Shown: positions 13,106-23,114 of the stretch, in pieces
Numbering within the stretch: the stretch's first letter is position 1
Layout: each line of letters opens with the position of its first letter
Origin: Sarcomyxa edulis
Taxonomy: Eukaryota > Basidiomycota > Agaricomycetes > Agaricales > Mycenaceae
DNA length: 64,000 nucleotides
Assembly: GCA_009761415.1 (NCBI GenBank)
Contig: QUOL01000014.1
Coordinates: forward strand, 372,001 to 436,000
Reading direction: 5' to 3'
Program-made: the position numbers and the translations under genes
The notes under the pieces: model-generated
What the model saw: only the letters and a program-made list of their open reading frames with translations
Databases searched by the model: none
Told to the model about the DNA's origin: nothing

Positions 13106-13305
13106 GGTATAGTTGCAGGGTATGATCTGACGGTAGGTGTCAAATCGTGGACGCCACTGCCAGTGACTCGGAATGAGATGCCGTCGTTCGGAGCCTAAAG
13201 CGGACATTCGAAACTTCTTAGACGACGACCTCCTACATATGACTTCTCTTCGCTCCCCGAATGTCATCCAAATCTGTTCATATCATGATTCCATGATCTA
13301 CGGTG

Positions 13306-14138
13306 ATGCCTCGACCGACATTACTTTACGACCAGCTTGGTCCAACTCCGGTCGACATCCTTTCTAGAGACATCCACCTGGTCTTCGAGTCCCTACCTCA
13401 GTTCGAACAACTGGATGCCGTCGAGCAACTACAAAGACTCATTCTCAGCGTGAAATACGATGGCTCGGTTGGTCATCTGCGCTTCTTGGGTATGTTCCAG
13501 GAGGACTACGAGGATGCTGACCTGGCGAAAATCCGGCTGCTTGGAATGTGTTACTGGCAGCTAGTCATGTTTCTCCGTGTAAGCCAATTCTCATGTACCT
13601 AAACTCCTAATTTGTCTCAATATCTTGATGTAGTACTCGACGCCGACACGGATCAGCGAAGCTGCTCCGTATCTCACCTTCATACTAACTCATTTTGATG
13701 ACGTCCATGGAAAGGACAAGAACAACGCCGTCGTATGGCTATATCTGGGCGAATCACTTCACAAGACCAAGGGGAAAACACAGGAGGCTTTTGAAGCATT
13801 CAAGAAAGGGTTCAAGACTATTCCACCAGATTTAGGCCCTAGAACCGAGCTGTGGGCAAGAGCTAACATGTGTAGGCTCTTGCGGGACATGGGTAGAACA
13901 TATCAGGCTGAAGAACACGAAGCTTTTATCAGGCTAGTCTCTATTTTTCCCTTCTAGGATGTGATACTCATCTTTTTGTAACAGACTCTGGCTGAAAACG
14001 CATCCATACACATTCCCGCCGAATGTATTCAAGTCGCTGGTCACAGATAAGACACACAGCGATACGGACTACATATATGACCATCCTGATGTAAAGCAGT
14101 GCCTGCATGGTATCTGGCTTGGATGGTCCCGGGCTTGA
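13306..14138 (+). CDS. TPR-like helical-repeat protein of unknown function
   Basis: Divergent from the G-patch gene, with about 200 bp between starts. ATG 13306 gives MPRPTLLYDQLG, then an all-helical protein of roughly 240 residues: FEQLDAVEQLQRLILSVKYD, DADLAKIRLLGMCYWQLVMF, ISEAAPYLTFILTHFDDV. A TPR-like pair follows, VVWLYLGESLHKTKGKTQEA and FEAFKKGFKTIPPDLGPR, then WARANMCRLLRDMGRTYQAE. The first intron is about 13580-13633. The second (13933-13984) appears to use a GC donor, which keeps the frame into LWLKTHPYTFPPN and ends CLHGIWLGWSRA, stop 14136-14138. A GT donor three bases later would instead give a short alternative tail. I do not recognise an orthologue of known function. Confidence 0.7.
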
Positions 14139-14618
14139 ACATCAGCGACCTTTCGATGGATTATAACCTCTTTCGCTGGGGGTCTGCTGGATTCTGAGCT
14201 CTATCATAGCACAGCTTGCGTCTATGTATCGTTCCATTCTTGTCAATTGGACTAGACTTTCTGACTTTACCTCTGGAGAGATGCTCGAGACGCCCCTGTG
14301 TTTTGACGGTAATTGGGCCTTCAACCTCTTCTAACACAAATCATTTCATCCTACGTCTAGAACCGTATCCAACTTCGATCTTCTATAGATCTAGGCATGT
14401 ATTGAATAGCTGCTTGAAAGATTATAGCAACATGCACTATCATGCACTGCCTTCTCAAAATCGAGTCATGTCCTGGGCCCAGTCTATAAGATTCTCCGCG
14501 ACTCATGGACATCAAATTCTGCTCGCCGGCACCGTCTTTGATCTCTTATATATATCAAGATTGTCAAGCTTGAGAGCTACCCAGACAAGACTCGCAGTGG
14601 TGGTTTCAAGTCGATAAA
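14139..14618. other. Intergenic region upstream of the UBC/F-box gene
   Basis: About 480 bp. A 133-codon open frame (14216-14617) runs through it, but its composition is not protein-like and it shows no known motif. It is more likely promoter and 5' UTR of the next gene. Confidence 0.4.
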
Positions 14619-16925
14619 ATGACCTCAAGATTTCTCCGTTCACGTCTATACAAGGACCTTGCAGAAGTCCACGACTCCCCATATCCTGGAGTCTCTGTTT
14701 TCACGAATGATGCCGACATCCGCAAGCTTTGCTTGGTCCTCACGCCCCCAAGTGGTCCCTGGAAGAACTTGTCGCTGCACTTTGATGTGCAACTTCCTGC
14801 GGAATGGGTACGTTTCATCTCATTGTATTATTGAAAAATATCCATCTGATCATCTATTATAAATTCAGCCCAAGAAACCACCGACTATAAAATCCAGCGT
14901 GCAAGGGATAGAGCATCCGAATTTATTCGATTCTTTGATCTGTTGTGATTTGCTGAGGTTGCGGAATTGGAGTGAACAGGGATATACCGGAGGGTGAGTC
15001 AATGTCTTCATACATGGCTACGATCCGCTGACCAAATTGAGGTTAGATATACCCCGGCATTGACACTTCACGGTCTTTTCCTCCAGTTCCTTACCTTCTT
15101 CTCAAGTAGCAAGGTATGAAGTACAGTCTCTTGTTTATCACTTATCTGATGATGCACTACTTAGATCGAACAAGAATACGGAGGTAGTGTTGATATCGGA
15201 GACTACATCGTCACTCGCTATCTTACCGAGGACACAATAGCCCAGCAGTCACCTGAACAGGACTCTGACGATCGTGTTGAAAATCAGGAGACTCAGCTTC
15301 GTCTAGAGAAGCTGTGGAACGCCGATACTTCTGAGGAGATTGTCGTAAACAGTTCTGCCGCCGAGACTGGTGTGGCGGTCGAAATGACGAAGAAAGCCAT
15401 GCTTAGTAGCTCTGATCCGGGGACACGTATACACAAGTTTGAACAGGTGAATCCTCGGTGGGAATCAACGTACGCCAAAATCTCGAAATGGTCGTGCCGT
15501 TCTTGTCCTTACGGTACACCAGAGGTCCCTCATTGGGCTATCCCGCAACCGCCAGTCCTTGAGGACGCTATGTCTCCACTCCTATCCCCGCCTTCGACTT
15601 CGCAGCTGCCCAAATTGAACGAAGATATTCTCCTTGCCATCGTTGACTGGCTTCCTTCCGAATCACTTTTTACCTTCTCAGAGGCCTACCCTAGGTTACA
15701 GGCACTCGTCAATTCGATGCACATACACCTCCGACGAGAATTACATTGCTTCTTCCTGCGAACGTCTCTCAACGAGTCGGTACTCGGCATTGGGATCGCG
15801 TACCAGAAAGGCCTTCGAAAGCTCTCGTCGGACTTTGACTGGCTCAGCGAAGCTGCTTTCACTACCTTCTCCGTAAGGAAAAGCATTCAGAAGAGGGCTT
15901 TCGAATTATTCTTACCCCTCGCGTTCAGTCGCCCTCATTTCAGCCGTGCTGAACCCCGCATTTGGGTCCGCCTCGCTGAAATTGAACGTTTCATCCGTGA
16001 GGCTGACTTGGCTGCCGCCAAAAAGAAAGGCCGTACTCCAACTCAGCCTATTCTTCCGCCTGCGCACCGTCACGACCTTGTTGGACCAATATACAAGATG
16101 ATGAATAATATTGTTGTTGCGTTGATGCGGTCCTGCGACGATGCATTAGGAAAGCATGCATATGGAGCTCTCCTTCACGCGTCAGAACGGGCTGTTACGT
16201 CCTATTGTCTCCTTTTCCACCTTCTCGTCTCGCTAGCTCGCACCACGCCTATGATTTTCGATGTTGCTTCAAAAAGGATTCAAAGGTTCTTTGCGGATCC
16301 GTCGGCGCGTCTCAAGAAAGAAGCCCCCGACCTTGGAGAACTGATCATAATGCTTATCCTTGTTCTTGCTCTTCAGTATACTGGCAGCAGGCCGGACAAG
16401 TCCTCTATGTCTTGGCAAACATTCAATGGCCCTTTCCTCGAAGAAGTCATTGTGCGAAATGTTCGTTGGGTCTTGATGGAGGCTCCCGAGTTGGAGCTCA
16501 TGGAACCCGGGTGCAGCGACTATCGTCTCGAAAAGACATTCGAAAAGTCTAAGACTAGCCTGCGGCTCATGATGTTCCAGATTGCGTTCCTCAACATCTT
16601 CGTCAACTCATACGCTTCGGACCTATCTTATCTCGACGATACGTATGGGTTCCCTGACAAAGAGATACCAGAGCGCATGGTCAGTGAGATCAAGGAAATT
16701 TACAAGGTCACATCTTGGCCAGGTTTTTTCCAGCGTGTGCAGTATGTTCGTGGGACAGAATTTGGGAAGGAGATACTTTCTGATTTGCTCAGGACGGCGA
16801 TAAAGACCAGTGCGGATAGGGGATATCATACTCCTGTTCACCCTGGAAACGTAGGAGAACTCAAGGCTCGGCGGGAGTCGGCTGAACGTGAATGGAGGGC
16901 AGAGATACTCAAGGCACAAAAGTAG
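14619..16925 (+). CDS. E2-like (UBC fold) protein fused to an F-box-like domain
   Basis: Exons 14619-14807, 14869-14993, 15047-15113 and 15165-16925 join cleanly into 713 residues. Residues 1 to about 125 form a ubiquitin-conjugating (UBC) fold: LCLVLTPPSGPWKNLSLHFD, VQLPAEWPKKPPTIKSSVQ, then HPN at about 79-81 and LICCDLL at about 86-92. This matches the E2 pattern HPN...ICLDIL, so the Cys in C-x-D-x-L (about residue 88) sits where the E2 catalytic cysteine belongs, with a loop one residue shorter than usual. YTPALTLHGLFLQFLTFF fits the following E2 helix. An acidic linker leads to an F-box-like segment near residue 275 (LNEDILLAIVDWLPSESLFT), then a long helical C-terminus. Role in ubiquitin transfer is inferred. 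It could be a catalytic E2 or an E2-like scaffold. Confidence 0.78.
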
Positions 16926-17222
16926 TTTATCATCGTAATCTCTCAGGAAGAAATATTCATATACAATGTTAGTACAGTTGTCCTCCTTCCTATTTGCAAG
17001 GACTTCGACAGAAATTATCGTGAGTAGCTCAAATACTATTCACGCGACCAACACGCGACGTAAATTACGCGTGACGCACATCACATGTGCCGTGACGATG
17101 CGTGACCAACTTGATCGATTGATCTGCAACCGAAAGTCACAACATACTTAATCCTAGTTTTTTAGGATCCCAACGCGCTCAGCGGCTTTAATCACATCCA
17201 TTCTACTCCTCTTTTGCATACA
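16926..17222 (+). promoter_or_regulatory. Promoter region with MluI-box-like ACGCG motifs
   Basis: The spacer before the TPR/F-box gene contains a perfect ACGCGT at 17067-17072 and further ACGCG cores near 17041 and 17053. ACGCGT is the binding site of the fungal G1/S factor MBF. The link to cell-cycle control is inference. Confidence 0.35.
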
Positions 17223-18948
17223 ATGGCATGGAAAGGTCCCTTCAAAAAGGGTATAGATTGTTTCCGGGCTTCTCAGCTCGAAACTTCTCTCGAGTTTTTC
17301 AACAAAGTAAAACCGCTTCTCTGACTCTGCGATGCATTAGTTGATTGATCACACTTCACAGGCCGTCGAAATAGGACCTGATCAGTACATCATATATGAC
17401 TCCCGCGCCGCCGCCTACGAGAAGTTGGGAAGGGTGAAGAATGCCCTTCGAGATGCGAAAAAAGTCATCGATCTGGCTCCAGACCGTTGGAACGGCTACG
17501 CTCGCTCTGCTCGTCTTTTCCTCACAACTGGTAAACACGAAACTGCATTGACCATGGCGGACCTTGCCCTTGCACGGATCAAAGCAGACGATCACAAAAG
17601 ATACTCTGGACTTCAAAAGCTGAAGGAAGAAGTTGGGGAGGCTCAAATTCGTGCCGAAGAAACAAAGCGCGCTACAGGTTATCATTTTGGCACACTTCCG
17701 GTGGAGCTAGTCTCAGATATTTTCATTCTGGTCGTGTCCAAAAATCCAGCGCGTGTCATCACCTTGTCACGCATCTGCAAGCATTGGCGTGGCATTGCAT
17801 TGAACACTGCGTCTCTTTGGGGCACCTTGACTCTAACTCACAGAAATCCCACAAAAAAGGCGAAACAATGGATTGAACGATCCAAAGGTCGGATACGGGA
17901 CTTGACAATCCGATCCTCAGCGGCGCATGCTATAAATTGGTCAGTTGACAGTCTAGAAGCAGTTGTGTGGGATCAGATCCGATCATGCAAAGTGGAGGAT
18001 TGGACTGTCCTTAGAAGGCTCAGAAAGCTCTCAACAACCGACTTCCTTAGTAACTTGGAAGAGTTGGAAATCACCGGCGGCGCTGGGGATGTCGACGAGC
18101 TCCTTGGTCAGCTCGACAAACCCAGACTGCAGACACTGACATACATCGGTGGTCTATTTCCATGGCACTCGATCTCGGCTCGAGTCACTGGCTTGATGTT
18201 CTTGGAAATTCGACGCGCAAGCCTTCGACCTGGCGAGGGGATACTCGAAGTCTTGAAAGCCAACGCTAATCTCCAGACTCTCATACTTGATCTATCTTCC
18301 ACCAGTTCTCTGCCTATCAATTCTCAACCTGAATCGTTGGAGCTTCCCTACCTCGCTCGGCTCGAGATCGGAGGCTATATTCATATGAAATACCTCCTTG
18401 ATAACCTTAAAATCCCGTCCTTGCGCATACTGCATCTCTTCAGCTCAAGCATATCTTTGGATTCCGCTTTGAGTGGAATGATGCGACGAGGTCCGCTTCT
18501 TCTCACCACGCTTCAAGTGGAATCATGCTCCATCGATGCCGCCGAATTAGTTCATCTCCTCCACCTCACACCATCACTTGAAACACTACAGTTGAACAAG
18601 TTGTCGATTCCCGTGAGCCTAATTGTCGATGCTCTCGCCAAACCTCCATATATGCAAATCCAGGACGTAACGCAATCCACCGTCTTGTGTCCCAGACTCA
18701 GAATCGTAGACTTCTCGCATTCCCCTGACATCAAAACAGGCTCTCTTCTTCGCTTGGTCAAGTCTCGCTTACCATCCTCCCAAGTGGACGGAAGTGTCGA
18801 CGGGTCAGTTGGACCAGCGCGAATCTCTTCGCTCACAGTTGATGGATGTCCTCAAGTAGAAGCCGCGACGCTTCCTTGGCTACGAAGCCAGGTTGAGAAG
18901 GTCAGTTGTGTATACATGTCGAAGAACGCCGCAAATTGGAAGCGCTGA
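17223..18948 (+). CDS. TPR / F-box / LRR protein, Dia2/Pof3-like
   Basis: Two exons (17223-17306 and 17362-18948) give 556 residues. The order TPR, F-box, leucine-rich repeats is that of yeast Dia2 and fission-yeast Pof3, SCF adaptors that protect replication and genome stability. The N-terminus starts MAWKGPFKKGIDCFRASQLE. It continues with TPR-like helices (AYEKLGRVKNALRDAKKVI, WNGYARSARLFLTTGKHETA). The F-box is FGTLPVELVSDIFILVV with SRICKHWRGIALNTASLWG. Repeats follow, e.g. LSNLEELEITGGAGDVDELL, LPYLARLEIGGYIHMKYLL and LTPSLETLQLNKLSIPV. The end is SKNAANWKR, stop 18946-18948. Orthology to Dia2/Pof3 rests on domain order. Basidiomycetes have several such paralogues, so the exact function is uncertain. 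Confidence 0.82.
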
Positions 18949-19104
18949 GATGTTCAAGATCCTACATGCGATGAAGGTGAGCATATCTCCTATACGTTCT
19001 TCGTTCCTTCGTCTAACGTTTCTCGGTCGATCCAGTCGGGACTCTATGCAGTATGCGTGTACATATCAGACTCGCAAACTCCAAACGTCGAGTTAATTCT
19101 TCTA

Positions 19105-19883
19105 TCAATGCTTGAGAAGCTTGACATGCGATAGTTGACCATCCACTAATTCAAATACGCGTGTAATCAGGGCTTTGAGCGCATCTCCTTTGACTGTCTC
19201 TACGTGGGTCTGGAACACGCCAGCTTCTCAACATCTGCGCAGACTAAGGAAGACTTTTGTTAACAGGTGCGTACCTGTACAGTATCCCACCCGACCAGCA
19301 TCAGAAACGCTCCTCTATCCTCTATGCACGGTCCCCACATGGTAGGAAAATGTGTTTTTCGTGTTGCATCCAACTCCCTGCTTATAGCATCGAGTAGTTT
19401 TTCGACGTCCCCCTTCGGTTTCATGGGCTTTATCGTCAGGAGAGCAAACTCTGTGACGGGCGCCGAAAGCGCGTTCTTCGCCTCTCCTGCGAAGTCATAA
19501 TGCTGTATAGCTAGGTCTCCTGCCAATGCCGACTGCAGGGAACTCTTCAGAGACCCATATGATGAGTGTTGCATTAGTTTCTTGTGGCTATCGAGGCTTT
19601 CCCACACTGAACCGTATGAAGCAGATCAGAATACATCGGGGCAAGTATCATTAAATGCGCACCAACAGCTAGATATCCTGTACTCCTATCTTCTTCCTGA
19701 ATTCCGTGGTATGTGCTAAGTATGACCGCGATCAATGACAAACTTCATTGTGATCGATAAGAGGAAGGCTCACTCTATCTGCCCGTTGGCTATGGCTATG
19801 GCATCGAGTGCTTCATTGAACACGGCGGGGTTGGCGATATATGTCTCCGAGGCAGGAAAACGTACGACTTCGATGACAGGCAT
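19105..19883 (-). CDS. Dimeric alpha/beta-barrel (ABM-like) protein
   Basis: Four exons (19883-19774, 19715-19663, 19606-19275, 19209-19105) give 199 residues in one frame. The product has two similar halves. The first is MPVIEVVRFPASETYIANP with IQEEDRSTGYLAVVWESLDS. The second is FALLTIKPMKPKGDVEKLL with FLMLVGWDTVQTHVETV. This layout is that of fungal proteins with an antibiotic-biosynthesis-monooxygenase-type or stress-responsive alpha/beta-barrel fold. Some members oxidise quinones or polyketides and many have no known reaction. No signal peptide is seen. It lies near an oxygenase and a reductase, but the ~1.5 kb gap with a transposon-like element argues against a tight cluster. Function remains open. 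Confidence 0.7.
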
Positions 19884-20203
19884 GGTGGTTCCGCCCAGGT
19901 AAGTTGTGCACGGCATTTCCGAGTCCAGATGTTTGCTAATATTAGATTTTGGCGGGTTGGCTCATGTCGTCTTATTTCTCATACATATAGGATGTCATGC
20001 GTGCAGCCTTATTGATGGCCTTGGGTTGTTCAAGCATCTCGCGTGCGTTCACCTGCAAAGACGCGTCAAGATAAAGTCCAGACGCGTCGCACAAGAGAAA
20101 AATCCAATCCCATACAACTATCTGCCTAGTCCTACAAGTCGACGCTTACTTAAACAGGGTATGTTGTAGCTGAGTGCTTCGTGACGTCAGCTGAAACGTT
20201 AAC

Positions 20204-20222
20204 CATCATGAAAAAGGCCGAA
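20204..20222 (+). repeat. Left terminal inverted repeat of the 1.05-kb element
   Basis: Nineteen bases that match the reverse complement of 21240-21258 with one difference, at the twelfth base. Confidence 0.7.
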
Positions 20223-21239
20223 CTCTGATAAGCCCTTACAATCGATTATAAACCCTGTAAAGTCCGCAATATGTACAAGGCTTGTAGTAGGGATTATAAG
20301 CACCTTATATGACAACGAGGGTTTATAGATATCTGCCAACTCTGTCAGACTTGCGAGATTCTGTAATTCCTCCGAGGTTCTGATGGTCCATTACTGAGCT
20401 TATAAGCCCTTACCAACACCAATTTTGGAGGTTCAGGCAGGCTACTCTGGGGGCTTATTCAGATACTATTATTCAGATTGGAAAATAGGATGAAAACAAT
20501 GGGATGCAATTGGGAAACAAGTGAATTCTAGATAGTGTCTACACATGAGGTCTTCGCTACGGAAGGTAAATCGAGAAACTCGGGAGGAAGCGACGTGTAT
20601 AGGGAAGGTGTCGAAGAGGATTGGAAGGCAGGTACAGGAAATATGCAGACATGGACAGAGAGAAACGAGAAACATGGAGAGTAATCCCGACACATCCAGG
20701 AGCGATACAAGATGAGCATGGGGGAAGTAAAGAAAAAGGTGACCGAGTTCTCAGGAACTCGTAACGACATCGTTACTCAGCAACACGCTGGACCATCCAC
20801 ATCTGCAAGCAAGGCCAACATGATTAGAATAGCATACAAAGCGACGATACACATGCTAAGCTGAGAAGTGGTTGTAGAGTGGAGAGGTCGAGCGAGACGA
20901 TGAGAGGGAAAACGTCGCAAGAGTCGGCGCCAGCGCACGACTTTGAGGGTTTCAAACCCCGACGTAGTCCCGGGTGATGCCGGAGTGGGACTTGGCAAAA
21001 TTATCGTTGACTCGAGTGCGCAGCCATGCACATGCATCGTATGCAAGAGTTTTCGAGGGCTTACAAATAGGTTATAAAGAGCTACAATATTTCTGATCAG
21101 CTTATAATCCGGTGTAGCTCTTACAGTAGATTGTAAGTAGCCCACAAGTATTATGCATCGATTATAAGCAATTACAAGCCTTTACAATACTCCGCAAGCC
21201 TTTCCGCCCACTTATAAACTCCGCCATCTCATAGCAGCT

Positions 21240-21258
21240 TTCGGCCGTTTTCATGATG
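21240..21258 (-). repeat. Right terminal inverted repeat of the 1.05-kb element
   Basis: Inverted partner of 20204-20222. The 2OG-oxygenase TATA box begins only 68 bp beyond it. Confidence 0.7.
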
Positions 21259-21326
21259 ACCGTATACCGATAATACCTTGGTCTTGGGCGCTTCTATCAT
21301 TGGACCTTATCAGGCCCCTGGCCTCG

Positions 21327-21334
21327 TATATAAG
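21327..21334 (+). promoter_or_regulatory. TATA box of the 2OG oxygenase gene
   Basis: TATATAAG lies 63 bp upstream of the ATG at 21397, a usual distance for a TATA element plus a short leader. Confidence 0.5.
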
Positions 21335-21396
21335 GTGCTTCTTTGTGACCCTCTCAGGAGTCGAGCTTGCTCGTTTTTCAGTCTTATTCCGACATT

Positions 21397-22933
21397 ATGT
21401 CCGATATCAAACTCGCAGATCATAATGATGTCTCGGTCCTCAATTTTCGTCCCTTTCTGGATGGATCAAACAAGCAAGAGGTAGCCGATGCGTTGTTTGC
21501 CTCGATGAAGGATAGCGGTTTCGTATACCTTGTCAATCATGGCATACCCCAAGACAAGATTGATGAAATGTTCGCGATGGTGAGTTCTGAATGACCTATC
21601 GTTTAGAGATCGACCTTTATAATCAGGAGACCACCGTTACAACAAGTCAAAACGATTCTTTGCACTACCAATGGAGACGAAAGAACTAGCCCCTCATCCG
21701 CCTACTGGAACCCATCATAGAGGTCGGTGCCATTGAATGTTTGAGCTCACATATGCCTTGAATACACTAACAGGCTATTCCGCTCCGGGAGTTGAGAAAG
21801 TCTCTCAGCATCTCTACGATTCTTCTGAAATCTCTGAGCTCCGCAGCAAAGCCCCCGATGTCAAGGAGAGCTTTGAATGTGGACGCGAAGAGTCAAAGGA
21901 AATGCCTAACATATGGATACCCGAAAACGTAGCCAACGATGTCCTCCCGGGGTTCAAAGATACCTGCCTCGACTTCTTCTGGGTACGTGACCTCAGCGAT
22001 GGGACGGACACCGTAAGCTACTGCTAACTACAGGATGAAATTCAGACATTCCACAAGACTGAGCTCATGATCTTGAAAGCTCTCGCCCTTGGGCTCCACC
22101 TCCCAGAAGAGTTTTTCTTGCAGTACCATACGGAACCCGAAAATCAGCTACGCTTGCTACATTATCCAAGGTATCCTCCATTTACGTTCTATATTTCGAG
22201 AACATTGTACCACTTGATCACAGTGTGTCTATAGAAGCTCTTCAGAACGACACCATAGCCCGCATTGGGGCTCACTCCGATTTCGGAAGCATCACACTCC
22301 TGCTACAAGACGATGCTGGGGGACTGGAAATTGAAGATCCAAACAAGCCAGGGCAGTTTAGGGTACGTGAAATATCTGCATTATTCTCCTCCTTTATGTA
22401 CTGAACTCGATGAGTAGCCTGCACCTCCCGTCCCGGGATCCCTCATCGTAAATGCTGGCGATCTCCTGATGCGATGCAAGTCGTTACCTGACTCAATTCG
22501 TCAACTCATAAACTATAACTACTTTCTTGTTCTACTTAGGGTCCAACGACATCATTCGAAGCGCTGTTCACCGTGTACGCGTCCCACAGAATCTATCGAC
22601 TAGAGATGGGATGATACCAGACCGTTATTCGATCCCCTACGTGAGCTCTATCTTATCGTTTCGACATGCTCAAAGTCTGACTCGCGGCTTAGTTTTGCTC
22701 CGCGGTCAGGCGCGGCTATTCGTAATCTGGTTCTTGTACTGATAGAGCCACTAGGACTTGTCTGCTGTCGTCGACTGTATTCCTGGGACTTGGTCTGACG
22801 AACGACCCAAGCGATATGAACCCATCTCAGTCAGTCACAATCACAAATTTTATCTTAATTTTCGTAGAGGCTAGCTCATCGAGTATTTCAGGCAGGAGAA
22901 TACATCATAAAGAGGCTATCGGCCAGTTATTGA
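21397..22933 (+). CDS. 2-oxoglutarate/Fe(II) oxygenase, isopenicillin-N-synthase-like
   Basis: The first exon (21397-21579) gives MSDIKLADHNDVSVLNFRPF and MKDSGFVYLVNHGIPQDK, the DIOX_N half. After several introns come SKRFFALPMETKELAPHPP, YSAPGVEKVSQHLYDS, FHKTELMILKALALGLHLP and LRLLHYPS. The jelly-roll core is IGAHSDFGSITLLLQDDAGG, whose H and D are iron ligands. Next are PGSLIVNAGDLLMRC, IIRSAVHRVRVP with the second His ligand, and DRYSIPY, the R-x-S motif that binds 2-oxoglutarate. The tail needs a 12-nt micro-exon (22693-22704, FCSA). It continues DCIPGTWSDERPKRYEPIS and AGEYIIKRLSASY, stop 22931-22933. All cofactor residues are present. These enzymes act in secondary metabolism or catabolism. 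The substrate cannot be read from sequence. Confidence 0.85.
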
Positions 22934-23114
22934 TAAGTCGCCGGCTATTGCGTACCTAGTTCGTTGTCACTATGCCGTCTTGTTCTCTTTTCGAGGTGCT
23001 ACCGTATTCATATGGTGACCTCTGTATTATACATATGATTCTCTTCAATGGAAAAGGAAATGTCCGTCTGCGCAATATGACGGCGCGTCTCGTCCCTCAG
23101 AGCCACACCAACTT

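Larger units (their letters stand above)
20204..21258. mobile_element. Non-autonomous terminal-inverted-repeat element with palindromic subterminal repeats
   Basis: A 19-bp terminal repeat starting CATCATGAAAA and ending GGCCGAA at 20204-20222 recurs inverted at 21240-21258 with one mismatch. Just inside each end are clusters of short motifs: TTATAA at 20246, 20294 and 20400 on the left, and at 21072, 21102, 21162 and 21212 on the right. They are often written TTATAAGC or mixed with CTTACAA. About 600 bp of unrelated interior carries no credible transposase frame. Such subterminal repeats are typical transposase-binding sites of cut-and-paste DNA transposons, so this is probably a deletion derivative (MITE-like). 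I found no clear target-site duplication, so the superfamily is not assigned. Confidence 0.65.

Noticed and set aside
14216..14617. A 133-codon open frame before the UBC/F-box gene
   Set aside because: No motif, and its composition is unlike the neighbouring proteins. It ends just before the ATG of the next gene, so 5' flank is more likely.
19906..20169. An 87-codon open frame upstream of the ABM-like gene
   Set aside because: No motif and no splice context. It lies in the presumed promoter of the ABM-like gene on the other strand.
20469..21145. Minus-strand frames inside the 1.05-kb inverted-repeat element
   Set aside because: Short, Ser/Phe/Pro-rich and without HTH or DDE motifs, so they are not a transposase.
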